Assembly: GCA_027943245.1 (NCBI GenBank)
Contig: JANDJZ010001733.1
Coordinates: 1 to 16,817 of the forward strand
DNA: 16,817 bases
Direction: 5' to 3'
DNA from: Acanthamoeba sp. SK_2022b
Taxonomy: Eukaryota; Discosea; Longamoebia; Acanthamoebidae
The first letter of the stretch is position 1. Every line of letters begins with the position of its first letter. Under the pieces are notes generated by a model. That model searched no databases, was not told the origin of the DNA, and saw only the letters and a program-made list of their open reading frames with translations. Position numbers and translations under genes: made by a program. This document shows positions 1-7,920 of the stretch, one piece after another.

Positions 1-1194
1 CGACAGCGCGGCGAACAGCGGGCTGAAACCGAGGGTGTCCGCCAGGGCGCCGACCACCAGGGCGAACAGCGTGCTGGCGGTCCAGGCCGCCATGCCGGTC
101 AGGCCGTTGGCGGTCGCCACCTCATTGCGGCCGAACACGTCGGAAGAGAGGGTGATCAGCGCGCCGGACAGCGCCTGATGGGCGAAGCCGCCGACGCACA
201 GCAGCGCGATAGCCGCATAAGGGCTGGTGAACAGGCCGATCATGCCGGGGCCGATCATCAACACCGCCCCCATCGTCACCACCAGCTTGCGCGAGACGAT
301 CAGATTGACCTTGAAATACTTCTGGAACAGCGGCGGCAGGTAGCCGCCGACGATGCAGCCGAGATCGGCGAACAGCATCGGCATCCAGGCGAACATGGCG
401 ATCTCTTTCAGATTAAAGCCGTAGGCCTTGAACATGAACAGTGGGATCCAGGCGTTGAAGGTGCCCCAGGCCGGTTCCGCCAGAAAGCGCGGCAGCGCGA
501 TGCCCCAGAACTGGCGGTTGCGCACGATCTGCCAGGCGGACATCTTTTTGGCGTTTGAGGTCTGGTGCTGCGCTTCCTGGCCTTCGAGGATGTAACGACG
601 CTCTTCCTGGCTCAGTTTCTTCTGATCTTTCGGGTGCTTGTAGAACAGCAGCCAGCAGATGGCCCAGATCAGGCTCAGCACGCCGGTGATGATGAACGCC
701 ATCTCCCAGCTGTGCGCCACGATGGCCCATACCACCAGCGGCGGGGCGATCATGCCGCCGATCGACGAACCGACGTTGAAATAGCCGACGGCGATCGAAC
801 GCTCTTTGGCCGGAAACCACTCGCTGCTGGCCTTCAGCCCGGCGGGGATCATCGCCGCCTCGGCCATGCCGACCGCGCCGCGCGCCAACGCCAGTCCGCC
901 CCAGCTGTTGGCCAGCGCGGTGCCCATACAGAACACCGCCCAAAGAATGGCGAACATGGCGTAACCGACCTTGGTACCGAGCACGTCCAACACATAGCCC
1001 GCCACCGGCTGCATCACGGTGTAGCAGGCGGAATAGGCGGCGACGATATAGGAATACTGCTGGGTGGTGATGTGTAGCGTATCTTCCAGCGTCGGCGCCG
1101 CCACGGCGATGGCGTTGCGGGTCAGGTAACCCAGCACGGTGCCGACGGTCACCAGCCCGATCATGTACCAGCGTAACCCTTTAATTTTACGCAT
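1..1194 (-). CDS. exuT: Hexuronate transporter ExuT, MFS family (C-terminus cut by window)
   Basis: Inner-membrane proton symporter of the major facilitator superfamily (anion:cation symporter family), importing galacturonate and glucuronate. I translated the minus strand from ATG at 1194. It begins MRKIKGLRWYMIGLVTVGTV and stays open to base 1, giving 398 residues; E. coli ExuT is about 430-470, so only the last helices are missing. Several long hydrophobic stretches alternate with short charged loops. The cytoplasmic loop after the sixth helix is rich in K, E and Q, as is usual for MFS. A GGGGAGA Shine-Dalgarno lies about 8 bases before the ATG. It diverges from uxaC-uxaA, the pathway enzymes for the same substrates, which strongly supports ExuT over the similar galactonate or glucarate carriers. 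Regulation by ExuR is inferred from the shared control region. Confidence 0.9.
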   Translation of the reverse strand, partial: MRKIKGLRWYMIGLVTVGTVLGYLTRNAIAVAAPTLEDTLHITTQQYSYIVAAYSACYTVMQPVAGYVLDVLGTKVGYAMFAILWAVFCMGTALANSWGGLALARGAVGMAEAAMIPAGLKASSEWFPAKERSIAVGYFNVGSSIGGMIAPPLVVWAIVAHSWEMAFIITGVLSLIWAICWLLFYKHPKDQKKLSQEERRYILEGQEAQHQTSNAKKMSAWQIVRNRQFWGIALPRFLAEPAWGTFNAWIPLFMFKAYGFNLKEIAMFAWMPMLFADLGCIVGGYLPPLFQKYFKVNLIVSRKLVVTMGAVLMIGPGMIGLFTSPYAAIALLCVGGFAHQALSGALITLSSDVFGRNEVATANGLTGMAAWTASTLFALVVGALADTLGFSPLFAALS

Positions 1195-1248
1195 CCGAAA
1201 TGTCTCCCCGTTTGGAGGTATGGCCGGCGATGCGGCTGGCGAGACAAT

Positions 1249-1265
1249 AACCTGTCATACAGGTT
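1249..1265. promoter_or_regulatory. Perfect inverted repeat AACCTGT-CAT-ACAGGTT, candidate operator for exuT
   Basis: AACCTGT (1249-1255) and ACAGGTT (1259-1265) are exact reverse complements around a 3-base centre. It lies about 55 bases before the exuT start, where a repressor of exuT would bind. The half-sites do not match well the TTGGTATACCAA-type consensus known for ExuR/UxuR, so the binding protein is uncertain. It is too short and lacks the T run needed for a terminator. Confidence 0.4.
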
Positions 1266-1270
1266 TAAAA

Positions 1271-1286
1271 GTTGAGTGATATCACA
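1271..1286. promoter_or_regulatory. Candidate CRP site
   Basis: GTTGA-N6-TCACA fits the CRP pattern TGTGA-N6-TCACA at 8 of 10 positions. Its core, GTGATATCAC (1276-1285), is a perfect 10-base palindrome. Catabolite control of hexuronate genes by CRP is known in enterobacteria, so the place makes sense. No promoter was identified to anchor the spacing. Confidence 0.4.
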
Positions 1287-1427
1287 AAAGGAATTATTCG
1301 CCTGAGCGATACTGTCGCCGGTGAAATAGGGCGTTTATGCCGCACATCTGTCGTAAAAACGAGCGAAAAAGGGATTGGAGGACAGCAAAACGGCAGATGG
1401 CGGGAAAAATTTGCTGGACGCTTGCTA

Positions 1428-1446
1428 AAATTGGTGTGATAACTTT
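1428..1446. promoter_or_regulatory. Candidate ExuR/UxuR operator upstream of uxaC
   Basis: AAATTGGT-GTG-ATAACTTT is an imperfect palindrome. The left half matches the AAATTGGT half-site of the GntR-family repressors ExuR/UxuR exactly. The right half is degenerate: its reverse complement, AAAGTTAT, agrees at 5 of 8 positions. It lies about 50 bases before the uxaC ATG, where it could block the uxaC promoter. The family and its role in exuT/uxaCA control are established in E. coli; binding here is inferred. Confidence 0.4.
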
Positions 1447-1494
1447 TGTGATTCTATCCCTGTGCCGCACGGCAAGTAAGGTAAGGAGCCCGAG

Positions 1495-2907
1495 ATGGCG
1501 ACGTTTTTGAGCGAAGATTTCCTGCTGGACAGCGAATTTGCCCGGCGTTTGTACCATGACTACGCGGCGCAGCAGCCGATTTTCGACTACCACTGCCATT
1601 TGCCGCCGCAGCAGATTGCGGAGAATACCCGCTTCAGCAACCTGTACGATATCTGGCTGCGGGGCGATCACTACAAATGGCGGGCGATGCGCACCAACGG
1701 CGTGGCGGAGCGGCTGTGCACCGGCGATGCGGGCGATCGCGAGAAATTCGACGCCTGGGCCGCCACGGTGCCGCACACCATCGGCAACCCGCTCTATCAC
1801 TGGACGCATCTGGAGCTGCGCCGGCCGTTCGGCATCACCGGGACGCTGCTGTCGCCGAGCACGGCGGATGAGATCTGGCAGCGCGGCAATGCGCTGCTGG
1901 CGCAGGATGAGTTTCGCGCGCGCGGCATCATGCGGCAGATGAACGTGAAAATGGTCGGTACCACCGACGATCCGATCGACGATCTGCGCCACCATCGGGC
2001 GATCGCCGACGATCATAGCTTCGATATCAAGGTGTTGCCGAGCTGGCGGCCGGACAAGGCCTTCGCCATCGATGCGCCCGGCTTCAATGACTATCTGCGG
2101 CAGCTGGAGGCGGCGGCGGACACCGCCATCGGCCGTTTCAGCATGCTGTGCGACGCCCTGCACAAGCGTATGGATCACTTCGCCGCCCACGGTTGCAAGG
2201 TGGCCGACCATGCGCTGGACGTGGTGGTGTTCGGCGAGGCCGATGAAGCGACGCTGGATGCGATCCTGCTGCGTCGCCTGAACGGCGAGCTACCGACGCC
2301 GGAACAGAGCGCGCAGTTCAAAAGCGCGGTGCTGCTGTTCCTGGCCGGCGAATACCGGCGCCGCGGCTGGGTGCAGCAATATCACATCGGCGCGCTGCGC
2401 AATAACAACAGCCGCATGTTGGCCGCCGTCGGGCCGGATATCGGCTTCGACTCGATCAACGATCGGCCGCTGGCGGAGCCGCTATCGCGGCTGCTGGATG
2501 CCCAGGAGCGGCAGGGCGGCCTGCCGAAAACCATTCTCTATTGCCTCAACCCGCGCGATAACGAAGTGATCGGTACCATGATCGGCAATTTCCAGGGGGA
2601 AGGCACGCCGGGCAAGATGCAGTTTGGCTCCGGCTGGTGGTTCAACGATCAGAAGGACGGCATGCAGCGCCAAATGACGCAGCTGGCGCAGCTCGGGCTG
2701 CTGAGCCGCTTCGTCGGCATGCTGACCGACAGTCGCAGCTTCCTGTCGTATACGCGCCATGAATACTTCCGCCGCATCCTTTGCCAGATGATCGGCCGCT
2801 GGGTGACGGACGGCGAAGCGCCGGCCGATATCGCGCTGCTGGGCGGGATGGTGAAAAACATCTGCTTCGACAACGCCAAAGACTATTTCGCCATTGACCT
2901 GGCGTAG
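1495..2907 (+). CDS. uxaC: Glucuronate (uronate) isomerase UxaC
   Basis: Interconverts D-glucuronate with D-fructuronate and D-galacturonate with D-tagaturonate, the first cytoplasmic step after ExuT uptake. The product has 470 residues, the same length as E. coli UxaC. It belongs to the amidohydrolase-like TIM-barrel family. The N-terminal H-x-H motif (His33-Cys-His35, in YHCHLP) sits where the family has metal ligands, and family stretches such as [11 protein letters not shown] near the middle and [10 protein letters not shown] in the C-terminal third are present. AAGGAG at 1483-1488 lies 6 bases before the ATG and fixes the start. uxaA follows after 20 bases on the same strand, so the two are very likely one operon. 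Confidence 0.96.
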   Translation: MATFLSEDFLLDSEFARRLYHDYAAQQPIFDYHCHLPPQQIAENTRFSNLYDIWLRGDHYKWRAMRTNGVAERLCTGDAGDREKFDAWAATVPHTIGNPLYHWTHLELRRPFGITGTLLSPSTADEIWQRGNALLAQDEFRARGIMRQMNVKMVGTTDDPIDDLRHHRAIADDHSFDIKVLPSWRPDKAFAIDAPGFNDYLRQLEAAADTAIGRFSMLCDALHKRMDHFAAHGCKVADHALDVVVFGEADEATLDAILLRRLNGELPTPEQSAQFKSAVLLFLAGEYRRRGWVQQYHIGALRNNNSRMLAAVGPDIGFDSINDRPLAEPLSRLLDAQERQGGLPKTILYCLNPRDNEVIGTMIGNFQGEGTPGKMQFGSGWWFNDQKDGMQRQMTQLAQLGLLSRFVGMLTDSRSFLSYTRHEYFRRILCQMIGRWVTDGEAPADIALLGGMVKNICFDNAKDYFAIDLA

Positions 2908-2927
2908 CCGTTATCCGGGACCGGTTT

Positions 2928-4415
2928 ATGCAAAGTACGATAAAGATTCACGAGCAGGATAACGTGGCGGTAGCGCTGCGCGACCTGGCCGCCGGAGACA
3001 CGGTTGAGCTGGCAGGCGTCGCCGTTCCGCTGGCGCAGCCGGTGGCGCGCGGGCACAAGTTTGCGCTCGGCCCGATCGCCGAGGGCGAGGACATCATCAA
3101 ATATGGCCAGCCGATCGGCCACGCGCTCGTGGCCATCGGCCCTGGGGAGCATATTCATTCGCAAAACGCCAAAACCAACCTGAGCGATCTGGACAGCTAC
3201 CGTTACCAGCCGCAGTTCCCGGCGTTGCCGCCGCAGGCGGCGGATCGCGAGGTGCAGCTGTACCGCCGGGCCGGCGGCGACGTGGGGATCCGCAACGAAC
3301 TGTGGATCGTGCCGACCGTCGGCTGCGTCAACGGCATCGCCCGCCAGATCCAGCAGCGCTTTTTGCAGCAAACGCAGGCGGAGGGGATCGACGGCGTGCA
3401 TCTGTTCAGCCATCCGTTCGGCTGCTCGCAGCTGGGGCAGGATCATGCCAACACCCGCATCATGCTGCAGAACATGGCGCGCCATCCCAACGCCGGCGCG
3501 GTGCTGGTGATCGGGCTGGGGTGCGAGAACAATCAGGTGGATGCTTTTCGCGCCACGCTGGGGATGGCGGACGAGCGGCGGCTGCGCTTTATGGTGTGCC
3601 AACAGCAGGACGACGAGGTGGAGGCCGGGCTGGCGCTGTTGCACGAGCTGTACCGGGAGATGCGCCACGATCGCCGCGAGCCGGGCCGCCTGAGCGAGCT
3701 GAAGTTCGGCCTGGAGTGCGGCGGTTCGGACGGATTGTCGGGCATCACCGCCAACCCGTTGCTGGGGCGCTTTTCCGATTATGTGATCGCCAACGGCGGC
3801 ACCACGGTGCTGACCGAAGTACCGGAGATGTTCGGCGCCGAGCGCATTCTGATGAGCCGTTGCCGCGACGGGGAGACCTTCGACAAAACCGTCGACATGA
3901 TCAACGATTTCAAACGCTATTTCATCGCCCATCAACAGCCGATATACGAGAACCCATCGCCGGGCAATAAGGCCGGCGGCATTACCACGCTGGAAGAGAA
4001 ATCGCTCGGCTGCACCCAAAAAGCGGGCCTGAGCCAGGTTGTGGACGTGCTGAAGTACGGTGAGCGGCTGCGCGTGCCGGGGCTGAATCTGCTCAGCGCG
4101 CCGGGCAACGATGCGGTGGCGACCAGCGCGCTGGCCGGTGCCGGCTGCCATATGGTGCTGTTCAGCACCGGGCGCGGCACGCCGTACGGCGGCTTTGTGC
4201 CGACGGTGAAGTTGGCCACCAACAGCGAGCTGGCGGCGAAGAAACCGCATTGGATCGATTTCGACGCCGGCGGCCTGATTCACGGCGTGGCGATGGAGAC
4301 CTTGCTCGGCCGCTTCGTCGATCTGATCGTCGAGATCGCCAACGGCCGCCCGGCGCGCAATGAAGCCAACGATTTCCGCGAGCTGGCGATCTTTAAAAGC
4401 GGGGTGACGCTCTAA
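2928..4415 (+). CDS. uxaA: Altronate dehydratase UxaA
   Basis: Dehydrates D-altronate to 2-keto-3-deoxy-gluconate in the galacturonate branch; the family is metal (Fe/Mn) dependent. The product has 495 residues, normal for UxaA. An N-terminal SAF-type domain (about 10-85) is followed by the large catalytic domain. Conserved Cys/Gly blocks are visible: SHPFGCSQLGQDH near 161-173, GLGCENNQ at 197-203, ECGGSDGLSG at 263-272 and GCTQKAG at 361-367. A late FSTGRGTPYGG block is also present. The ATG at 2928 has only a weak GGGA ahead of it, which suits translation coupled to uxaC. A strong terminator follows 8 bases after the stop. uxaB (tagaturonate reductase) is not in this window. Confidence 0.95.
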   Translation: MQSTIKIHEQDNVAVALRDLAAGDTVELAGVAVPLAQPVARGHKFALGPIAEGEDIIKYGQPIGHALVAIGPGEHIHSQNAKTNLSDLDSYRYQPQFPALPPQAADREVQLYRRAGGDVGIRNELWIVPTVGCVNGIARQIQQRFLQQTQAEGIDGVHLFSHPFGCSQLGQDHANTRIMLQNMARHPNAGAVLVIGLGCENNQVDAFRATLGMADERRLRFMVCQQQDDEVEAGLALLHELYREMRHDRREPGRLSELKFGLECGGSDGLSGITANPLLGRFSDYVIANGGTTVLTEVPEMFGAERILMSRCRDGETFDKTVDMINDFKRYFIAHQQPIYENPSPGNKAGGITTLEEKSLGCTQKAGLSQVVDVLKYGERLRVPGLNLLSAPGNDAVATSALAGAGCHMVLFSTGRGTPYGGFVPTVKLATNSELAAKKPHWIDFDAGGLIHGVAMETLLGRFVDLIVEIANGRPARNEANDFRELAIFKSGVTL

Positions 4416-4423
4416 CGCTGACA

Positions 4424-4451
4424 AAAAAGGCGCTCGAGGGAGCGCCTTTTT
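4424..4451. terminator. Two-way intrinsic terminator between uxaA and sstT
   Basis: AAAAAGGCGCT (4424-4434) and AGCGCCTTTTT (4441-4451) are exact reverse complements around the 6-base loop CGAGGG. Read either way, a GC stem is followed by five or more T. It lies between the convergent stops of uxaA (4415) and sstT (4468), so it can serve both genes. Confidence 0.9.
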
Positions 4452-4467
4452 ATGAAGCAACTTGCGC

Positions 4468-5703
4468 TTAACGCACCTTCAGCGGGTCTTCGTTCGCCAG
4501 CCGTTGATCTTCCGCCTGGCAGGCCGCGGCGGTGAACAGCACGTCGGTGGAGGAGTTGAGGGCGGTTTCCGCCGAATCCTGCAGCACGCCGATAATAAAG
4601 CCGACCGCCACCACCTGCATCGCTACGTCGTTCGGAATGCCGAACATGTTGCACGCCAACGGGATCAGCAGCAGCGAGCCGCCGGCCACGCCGGAGGCCC
4701 CGCAGGCGCACAGGGCGGCCACCACGCTCAGCAGCAGAGCGGTCGGGACGTCCACCGCGATGCCCAGCGTGTTCACCGCCGCCAGCGTCAGCACGGTGAT
4801 GGTGATCGCCGCGCCGGCCATGTTGATGGTGGCGCCCAGCGGGATGGAAACCGAGTAGGTGTCCTCATTCAGATTCAGCTTCTTGCACAGCTCCATGTTC
4901 ACCGGGATGTTGGCGGCGGAGCTGCGGGTGAAGAAGGCGGTCACGCCGCTCTCGCGCAGGCAGGCGAACACCAACGGATACGGGTTGCGGCGGATTTTCC
5001 AGTAAACGATCAGCGGGTTGAGCACCAGCGCCACCAGCAGCATGCAGCCGAGCAGCACCATCAGCAACTGGGCGTAGCCCCACAGCACGCCGAAGCCGGT
5101 TTCCGCCAGCGTGGAAGCCACCAGGCCGAAGATGCCGAGCGGCGCACAGCGGATCACCGCGCGCACCACCAGCGTAACCGCATGGGACATGTCGTTGATC
5201 AGCCCTTTAGTGGTTTCGGAAGCGTGGCGCAGCGCCAGCCCCAGCCCGACGGCCCACGCCAGAATACCGATGTAGTTGGCGTTAATCAGCGCATGGAACG
5301 GGTTGGCCACCACGCTCATCAACAGGCCTTTCATCACGTCCACGATGCCGCCCGGCGGGGTAATGTCCGTCGCGCCGGTGGTCAGCGCCAGCGTAGAAGG
5401 GAAGATAAAGCTGACGACGACCGCCACCAGCGCGGCGGCAAAGGTGCCCAGCAGGTAGAGGAACAGGATCGGGCGAATGTTGGTCTTCTGCCCCTGTTTA
5501 TGGTTGGCGATCGAGGCCATCACCAGAATCAGCACCAGCACCGGCGCCACCGCTTTCAGCGCGCCGACGAACAGGGTACCGAGCAGGCCGACGGCCGCAG
5601 CGGCTGCCGGCGAAACCAGCGCCACCAGAATGCCGGCCACCAGGCCGACCATGATTTGTTTGACCAGGCTACCCTGCGTGATCTTTTGTAGTAGTTTTTG
5701 CAT
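4468..5703 (-). CDS. sstT: Serine/threonine:sodium symporter SstT
   Basis: Inner-membrane Na+-coupled importer of serine and threonine, in the dicarboxylate/amino acid:cation symporter (DAACS) family. The product has 411 residues; E. coli SstT has 414. Several hydrophobic segments start from about residue 14. Family hallmarks are the serine-rich re-entrant motif TRSSAAN (259-265) and the NMAG motif in the following helix (294-297). The stretch from about 265 to 300 matches SstT specifically rather than GltP-type glutamate carriers. AGGAAG lies about 8 bases before the ATG at 5703. The gene next to alx keeps the E. coli arrangement. I found no confident promoter in the 263-base gap upstream. 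Confidence 0.95.
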   Translation of the reverse strand: MQKLLQKITQGSLVKQIMVGLVAGILVALVSPAAAAAVGLLGTLFVGALKAVAPVLVLILVMASIANHKQGQKTNIRPILFLYLLGTFAAALVAVVVSFIFPSTLALTTGATDITPPGGIVDVMKGLLMSVVANPFHALINANYIGILAWAVGLGLALRHASETTKGLINDMSHAVTLVVRAVIRCAPLGIFGLVASTLAETGFGVLWGYAQLLMVLLGCMLLVALVLNPLIVYWKIRRNPYPLVFACLRESGVTAFFTRSSAANIPVNMELCKKLNLNEDTYSVSIPLGATINMAGAAITITVLTLAAVNTLGIAVDVPTALLLSVVAALCACGASGVAGGSLLLIPLACNMFGIPNDVAMQVVAVGFIIGVLQDSAETALNSSTDVLFTAAACQAEDQRLANEDPLKVR

Positions 5704-5899
5704 AGTGCTTTCTTCCTGATGTTATCTGGCCACCGCGGCGGGAACGTGCGCCGGGCAGCTTTATATGATTCTGTAACTAAGTGTGTTTGCCGAATCAGTA
5801 TTCAGCAATCGAATGATGTTGGAAAGAGGCGAGGGTGAAATTCTAAGCGCGGATCAACACTTGATAACATACTGGTTACATTTGTGTGATCGCAATAAC

Positions 5900-5951
5900 G
5901 TTTGGCGTTTTGGGGGAATTGCCAAACAATCACGGGGCGACTAGCGCCCCG
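5900..5951 (-). terminator. Two hairpins after alx, possible weak terminator
   Basis: Just past the alx stop (5967), reading minus, come a 7-bp GC stem (5933-5939 with 5945-5951, 5-base loop) and then a second exact 7-bp stem (GTTTGGC 5900-5906 with GCCAAAC 5921-5927, 14-base loop). Only short T-containing runs follow the stems, so termination would be weak or of another kind. The rest of 5704-5899 is AT-rich upstream sequence of sstT, in which I see nothing I can name. Confidence 0.45.
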
Positions 5952-5966
5952 GATAACAGATTATGG

Positions 5967-6935
5967 TTATTTCTTCGCCAGACGATCGTTGCGGCGATTG
6001 ACCCAGGCGTTGATCAGCAAGGTGAGCGCCAGGATGCCCGCCACCACGCCGAGCGATACGCCGATCGGGATGTGGAAGAAGTCGATAATCAGCATCTTGA
6101 TGCCGATAAACACCAGGATCACCGACAGGCCGTATTTCAGCATCGAGAAACGCTCCGCCACGTTGGCCAGCAGGAAGTACATGGCGCGCAGGCCCATGAT
6201 GGCAAACAGGTTAGAGGTCAGGACGATGAACGGATCGGTGGTCACGGCGAAGATCGCCGGAATGCTGTCCACCGCGAAGATCACGTCGCTCAGCTCGACC
6301 AGGATCAGCACCAGCACCAGCGGGGTGGCGAACAGGATGCCATTGCGGCGCACGAAGAAGCGCTCGCCTTCCAGGCTGTCGGTCATGCGCAGGTGGCTGC
6401 GCAGCCATTTCACCAGCGGCTTGTCGCCGATCGCCGAGTCATCTTCCTTCGCCAGCGCCATCTTGATACCGGTGAACAGCAGGAAGGCGCCGAACAGATA
6501 CAGCAGCCACTGGAACTGGCTGACCAGCCAGCTGCCGGCGAAGATCATGATGGTACGCAGCACGATCGCGCCCAGCACGCCGTAGATCAGCACCCGCCGC
6601 TGCAGGTTGGCTGGCACGGCGAAGTAGCTGAACAGCATCAGCCAGACGAACACGTTATCCACCGCCAGCGCTTTTTCGATCAGGTAGCCGGTCAGGAAGG
6701 CCAGCGCCTGGGTATCGGCGACGGCGCGCCCGGCGGTTTCATTCAGGTAGTACCAGAAACCGAAATTGAACAGCAGGGAGAGGCTGACCCACACCAGCGA
6801 CCAGCTGGCGGCCTGCTTCAGGGTCATGGTGTGCGCGCCTTTACGGCCCTGCAACAGGAGGTCGATTGCGAGCATCACGACTATGACGGCGGCGAAGCTG
6901 CCCCATAACCACGGTGTGCCAACGGAATTCATCAT
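5967..6935 (-). CDS. alx: TerC-family membrane protein Alx (manganese-linked)
   Basis: Polytopic inner-membrane protein of the TerC family. The E. coli homologue is induced by high pH and manganese and is implicated in Mn2+ export. The product has 322 residues against about 321 in E. coli Alx, and its start, [13 protein letters not shown], aligns with that protein. Several hydrophobic segments run from end to end. Acidic residues inside membrane segments are typical of the family: Asp93 in AVDNVFVW, and Glu214 and Asp217 in [11 protein letters not shown]. Two ATGs stand side by side. The first (6935) is 8 bases after AAGGA, the second 11, so either could be used. A manganese riboswitch leader precedes the gene and is strong independent support. 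Confidence 0.94.
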   Translation of the reverse strand: MMNSVGTPWLWGSFAAVIVVMLAIDLLLQGRKGAHTMTLKQAASWSLVWVSLSLLFNFGFWYYLNETAGRAVADTQALAFLTGYLIEKALAVDNVFVWLMLFSYFAVPANLQRRVLIYGVLGAIVLRTIMIFAGSWLVSQFQWLLYLFGAFLLFTGIKMALAKEDDSAIGDKPLVKWLRSHLRMTDSLEGERFFVRRNGILFATPLVLVLILVELSDVIFAVDSIPAIFAVTTDPFIVLTSNLFAIMGLRAMYFLLANVAERFSMLKYGLSVILVFIGIKMLIIDFFHIPIGVSLGVVAGILALTLLINAWVNRRNDRLAKK

Positions 6936-6949
6936 CAGAGGTATCCTTC

Positions 6950-6986
6950 AAAAACAAAAACGGCCAACGTCGGAAGACGCCAGCCG
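6950..6986 (-). terminator. Intrinsic terminator inside the alx leader
   Basis: Read on minus, CGGCTGGCGTC (6986-6976), loop TTCC and GACGTTGGCCG (6971-6961) form an 11-bp stem with three G-T wobbles. TTTTTGTTTTT follows directly (6960-6950). It ends 14 bases before the alx ATG and only 5 or so before its Shine-Dalgarno. Transcripts stopping here would be short leader RNAs of about 190 bases, like E. coli SraF. Confidence 0.85.
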
Positions 6987-7017
6987 CTCTGTGAACGCTG
7001 CAAGCAAACCTCGCCTT

Positions 7018-7140
7018 CCGGCAAGGTCTCACTTACAACGTTGATGAAGGTGGTTACACCTTTGCCATCAGGTTGCCCGGTAACCGGATGCTTGCGCATC
7101 GTAATGACGATTGACCGGCAATGAAGTTACTCCCCTTTGC
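7018..7140 (-). ncRNA. sraF: yybP-ykoY manganese riboswitch (alx leader, SraF/PRE counterpart)
   Basis: Cis-acting Mn2+-sensing RNA in the alx 5' leader. Read on minus, it opens with AAAGGGGAGTAAC (7138-7126), the hallmark 5' segment of this class. It closes with GTGAGACCTTGCCG (about 7032-7019), the matching conserved GAGACC segment. Between them are a GC-rich symmetric element around CCGGTTACCGG and a clean hairpin, AAGGTG-TAAC-CACCTT (7062-7047). The order and spacing fit the two-arm aptamer in which a Mn2+ ion joins the arms. In E. coli, alx and mntP carry this aptamer, and the alx leader was first known as sRNA SraF and as a pH-responsive element. Exact aptamer ends need a covariance model. 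Confidence 0.85.
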
Positions 7141-7147
7141 AGAGCAG

Positions 7148-7176
7148 AAAGTAATGCAAAATGTGTCGGCGGTCAA
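7148..7176 (-). promoter_or_regulatory. Candidate sigma-70 promoter of the alx leader
   Basis: Reading minus, TTGACC (7176-7171) matches the -35 box at 5 of 6 positions. A 17-base spacer leads to TACTTT (7153-7148), a poorer -10. Transcription would start near 7141, right at the aptamer. The -35 lies 12 bases beyond the stop of the upstream amidotransferase gene, and I see no terminator between them. Confidence 0.5.
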
Positions 7177-7187
7177 CGTGAATCGCG

Positions 7188-7919
7188 TTAGCCGGCCATC
7201 GCTTTTTGCGCGCCGAGGCTGACGACGAATCCCTGCAGCAGCAGGCGGCTGAACGGCGTGTCGCTAACCTGTTGTTGTTGCTGTTGATAGTGGGCCAGCT
7301 GCTCGGGATACAGTTCGCCGAGCCACTGCAGATACTGGCTCATCACCGCGCCGTTGAATTCCGGGTGGAACTGGGTAGTCAGGGCGTGATCGCCATAGCG
7401 CAAGATCTGGTGCGCGTCCTGCTGCGAACGCGCCAGCGTCTGCGCACCGGCGGGCGGCGTCAGCACGCTCTGCGAGTGGATAAGGTTGGCCTTGAAGCGC
7501 GGCGGCAGCAGGGTGAGCCGCCGGTCTTCGGCCGCGGCGGGCAGCAGTTCGATCTCCAGCGTACCCACCTCCATACCCTGCGGGTGGTAGCCCACTTCGC
7601 CGCCGAGTGCGTAGGCCAACAGCTGGTGGCCGTAGCAGACGCCGAACAGCGGCAGTTTGATCGCCATTGCCTGACGCAGCCATTCGGCGGCTTCCTCGCT
7701 CCACGGCAGCCGTTCGGTCACCATCGCCGGCGAGCCGGTGATGACCACGCCACAATAGGCGGCCGGCGGCAACGGCCGTTCACCGGCGGGCAGATGCACG
7801 ATGTGCGCGCGTTCGGCGTCGATATTGCCCTGTTGCAGGAACATGCCTTCAAAGTTGGCCAGTTCCTGGCGAATGGCCTGCGGCGCGTCGCCGGTTTGCA
7901 TCACGAGCAGCGGTTTCAT
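7188..7919 (-). CDS. Class I glutamine amidotransferase-like protein
   Basis: A stand-alone class I GATase domain of 243 residues, resembling the uncharacterised GMP-synthase-like amidotransferases. The nucleophile elbow GVCYGHQ places Cys95 as the catalytic cysteine, and FHPEF supplies His185 and Glu187 for a complete triad. An oxyanion-loop GSP sits at 62-64. An active glutaminase fold is therefore plausible, but no acceptor domain is attached and the substrate is unknown; hydrolysis of a gamma-glutamyl compound is another option for this family. A run of glutamines (about 212-217) precedes the C-terminal tail. The ATG is 1 base after the ygjR stop, with GGAG in the end of ygjR, so translation is probably coupled. 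E. coli has no such gene in this place as far as I recall. Confidence 0.85.
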   Translation of the reverse strand: MKPLLVMQTGDAPQAIRQELANFEGMFLQQGNIDAERAHIVHLPAGERPLPPAAYCGVVITGSPAMVTERLPWSEEAAEWLRQAMAIKLPLFGVCYGHQLLAYALGGEVGYHPQGMEVGTLEIELLPAAAEDRRLTLLPPRFKANLIHSQSVLTPPAGAQTLARSQQDAHQILRYGDHALTTQFHPEFNGAVMSQYLQWLGELYPEQLAHYQQQQQQVSDTPFSRLLLQGFVVSLGAQKAMAG

Positions 7920-7920
7920 C

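Larger units (their letters stand above)
1195..1494. promoter_or_regulatory. exuT-uxaC divergent control region
   Basis: This 300-base non-coding stretch separates the two divergent starts and is clearly more AT-rich than the genes. It holds three symmetric elements, listed separately: a perfect 7+3+7 inverted repeat (1249-1265), a CRP-like palindrome (1271-1286) and an ExuR/UxuR-like palindrome (1428-1446). The direct repeat TGTGAT at 1435-1440 and 1447-1452 is also visible. I could not assign -10 and -35 boxes with confidence. A minus-strand reading frame enters the region from inside uxaC (to 1294), but it is a shadow of uxaC with no family resemblance. Confidence 0.6.

Noticed and set aside
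2883..4460. 525-codon open frame on minus opposite uxaA
   Set aside because: It mirrors uxaA, reads as His/Gln/Arg-rich low-quality sequence and runs through the terminator.
4462..5691. 409-codon plus frame opposite sstT, and similar 340-codon frame at 5886-6908 opposite alx
   Set aside because: Both are rich in His, Gln and Arg with no fold pattern, as expected for the antisense of membrane-protein genes; the minus frames are sstT and alx.
7261..7290. Glutamine codon repeat in the amidotransferase as a phase-variation tract
   Set aside because: The CAA/CAG units are mixed and in multiples of three, so slippage would not switch the frame.
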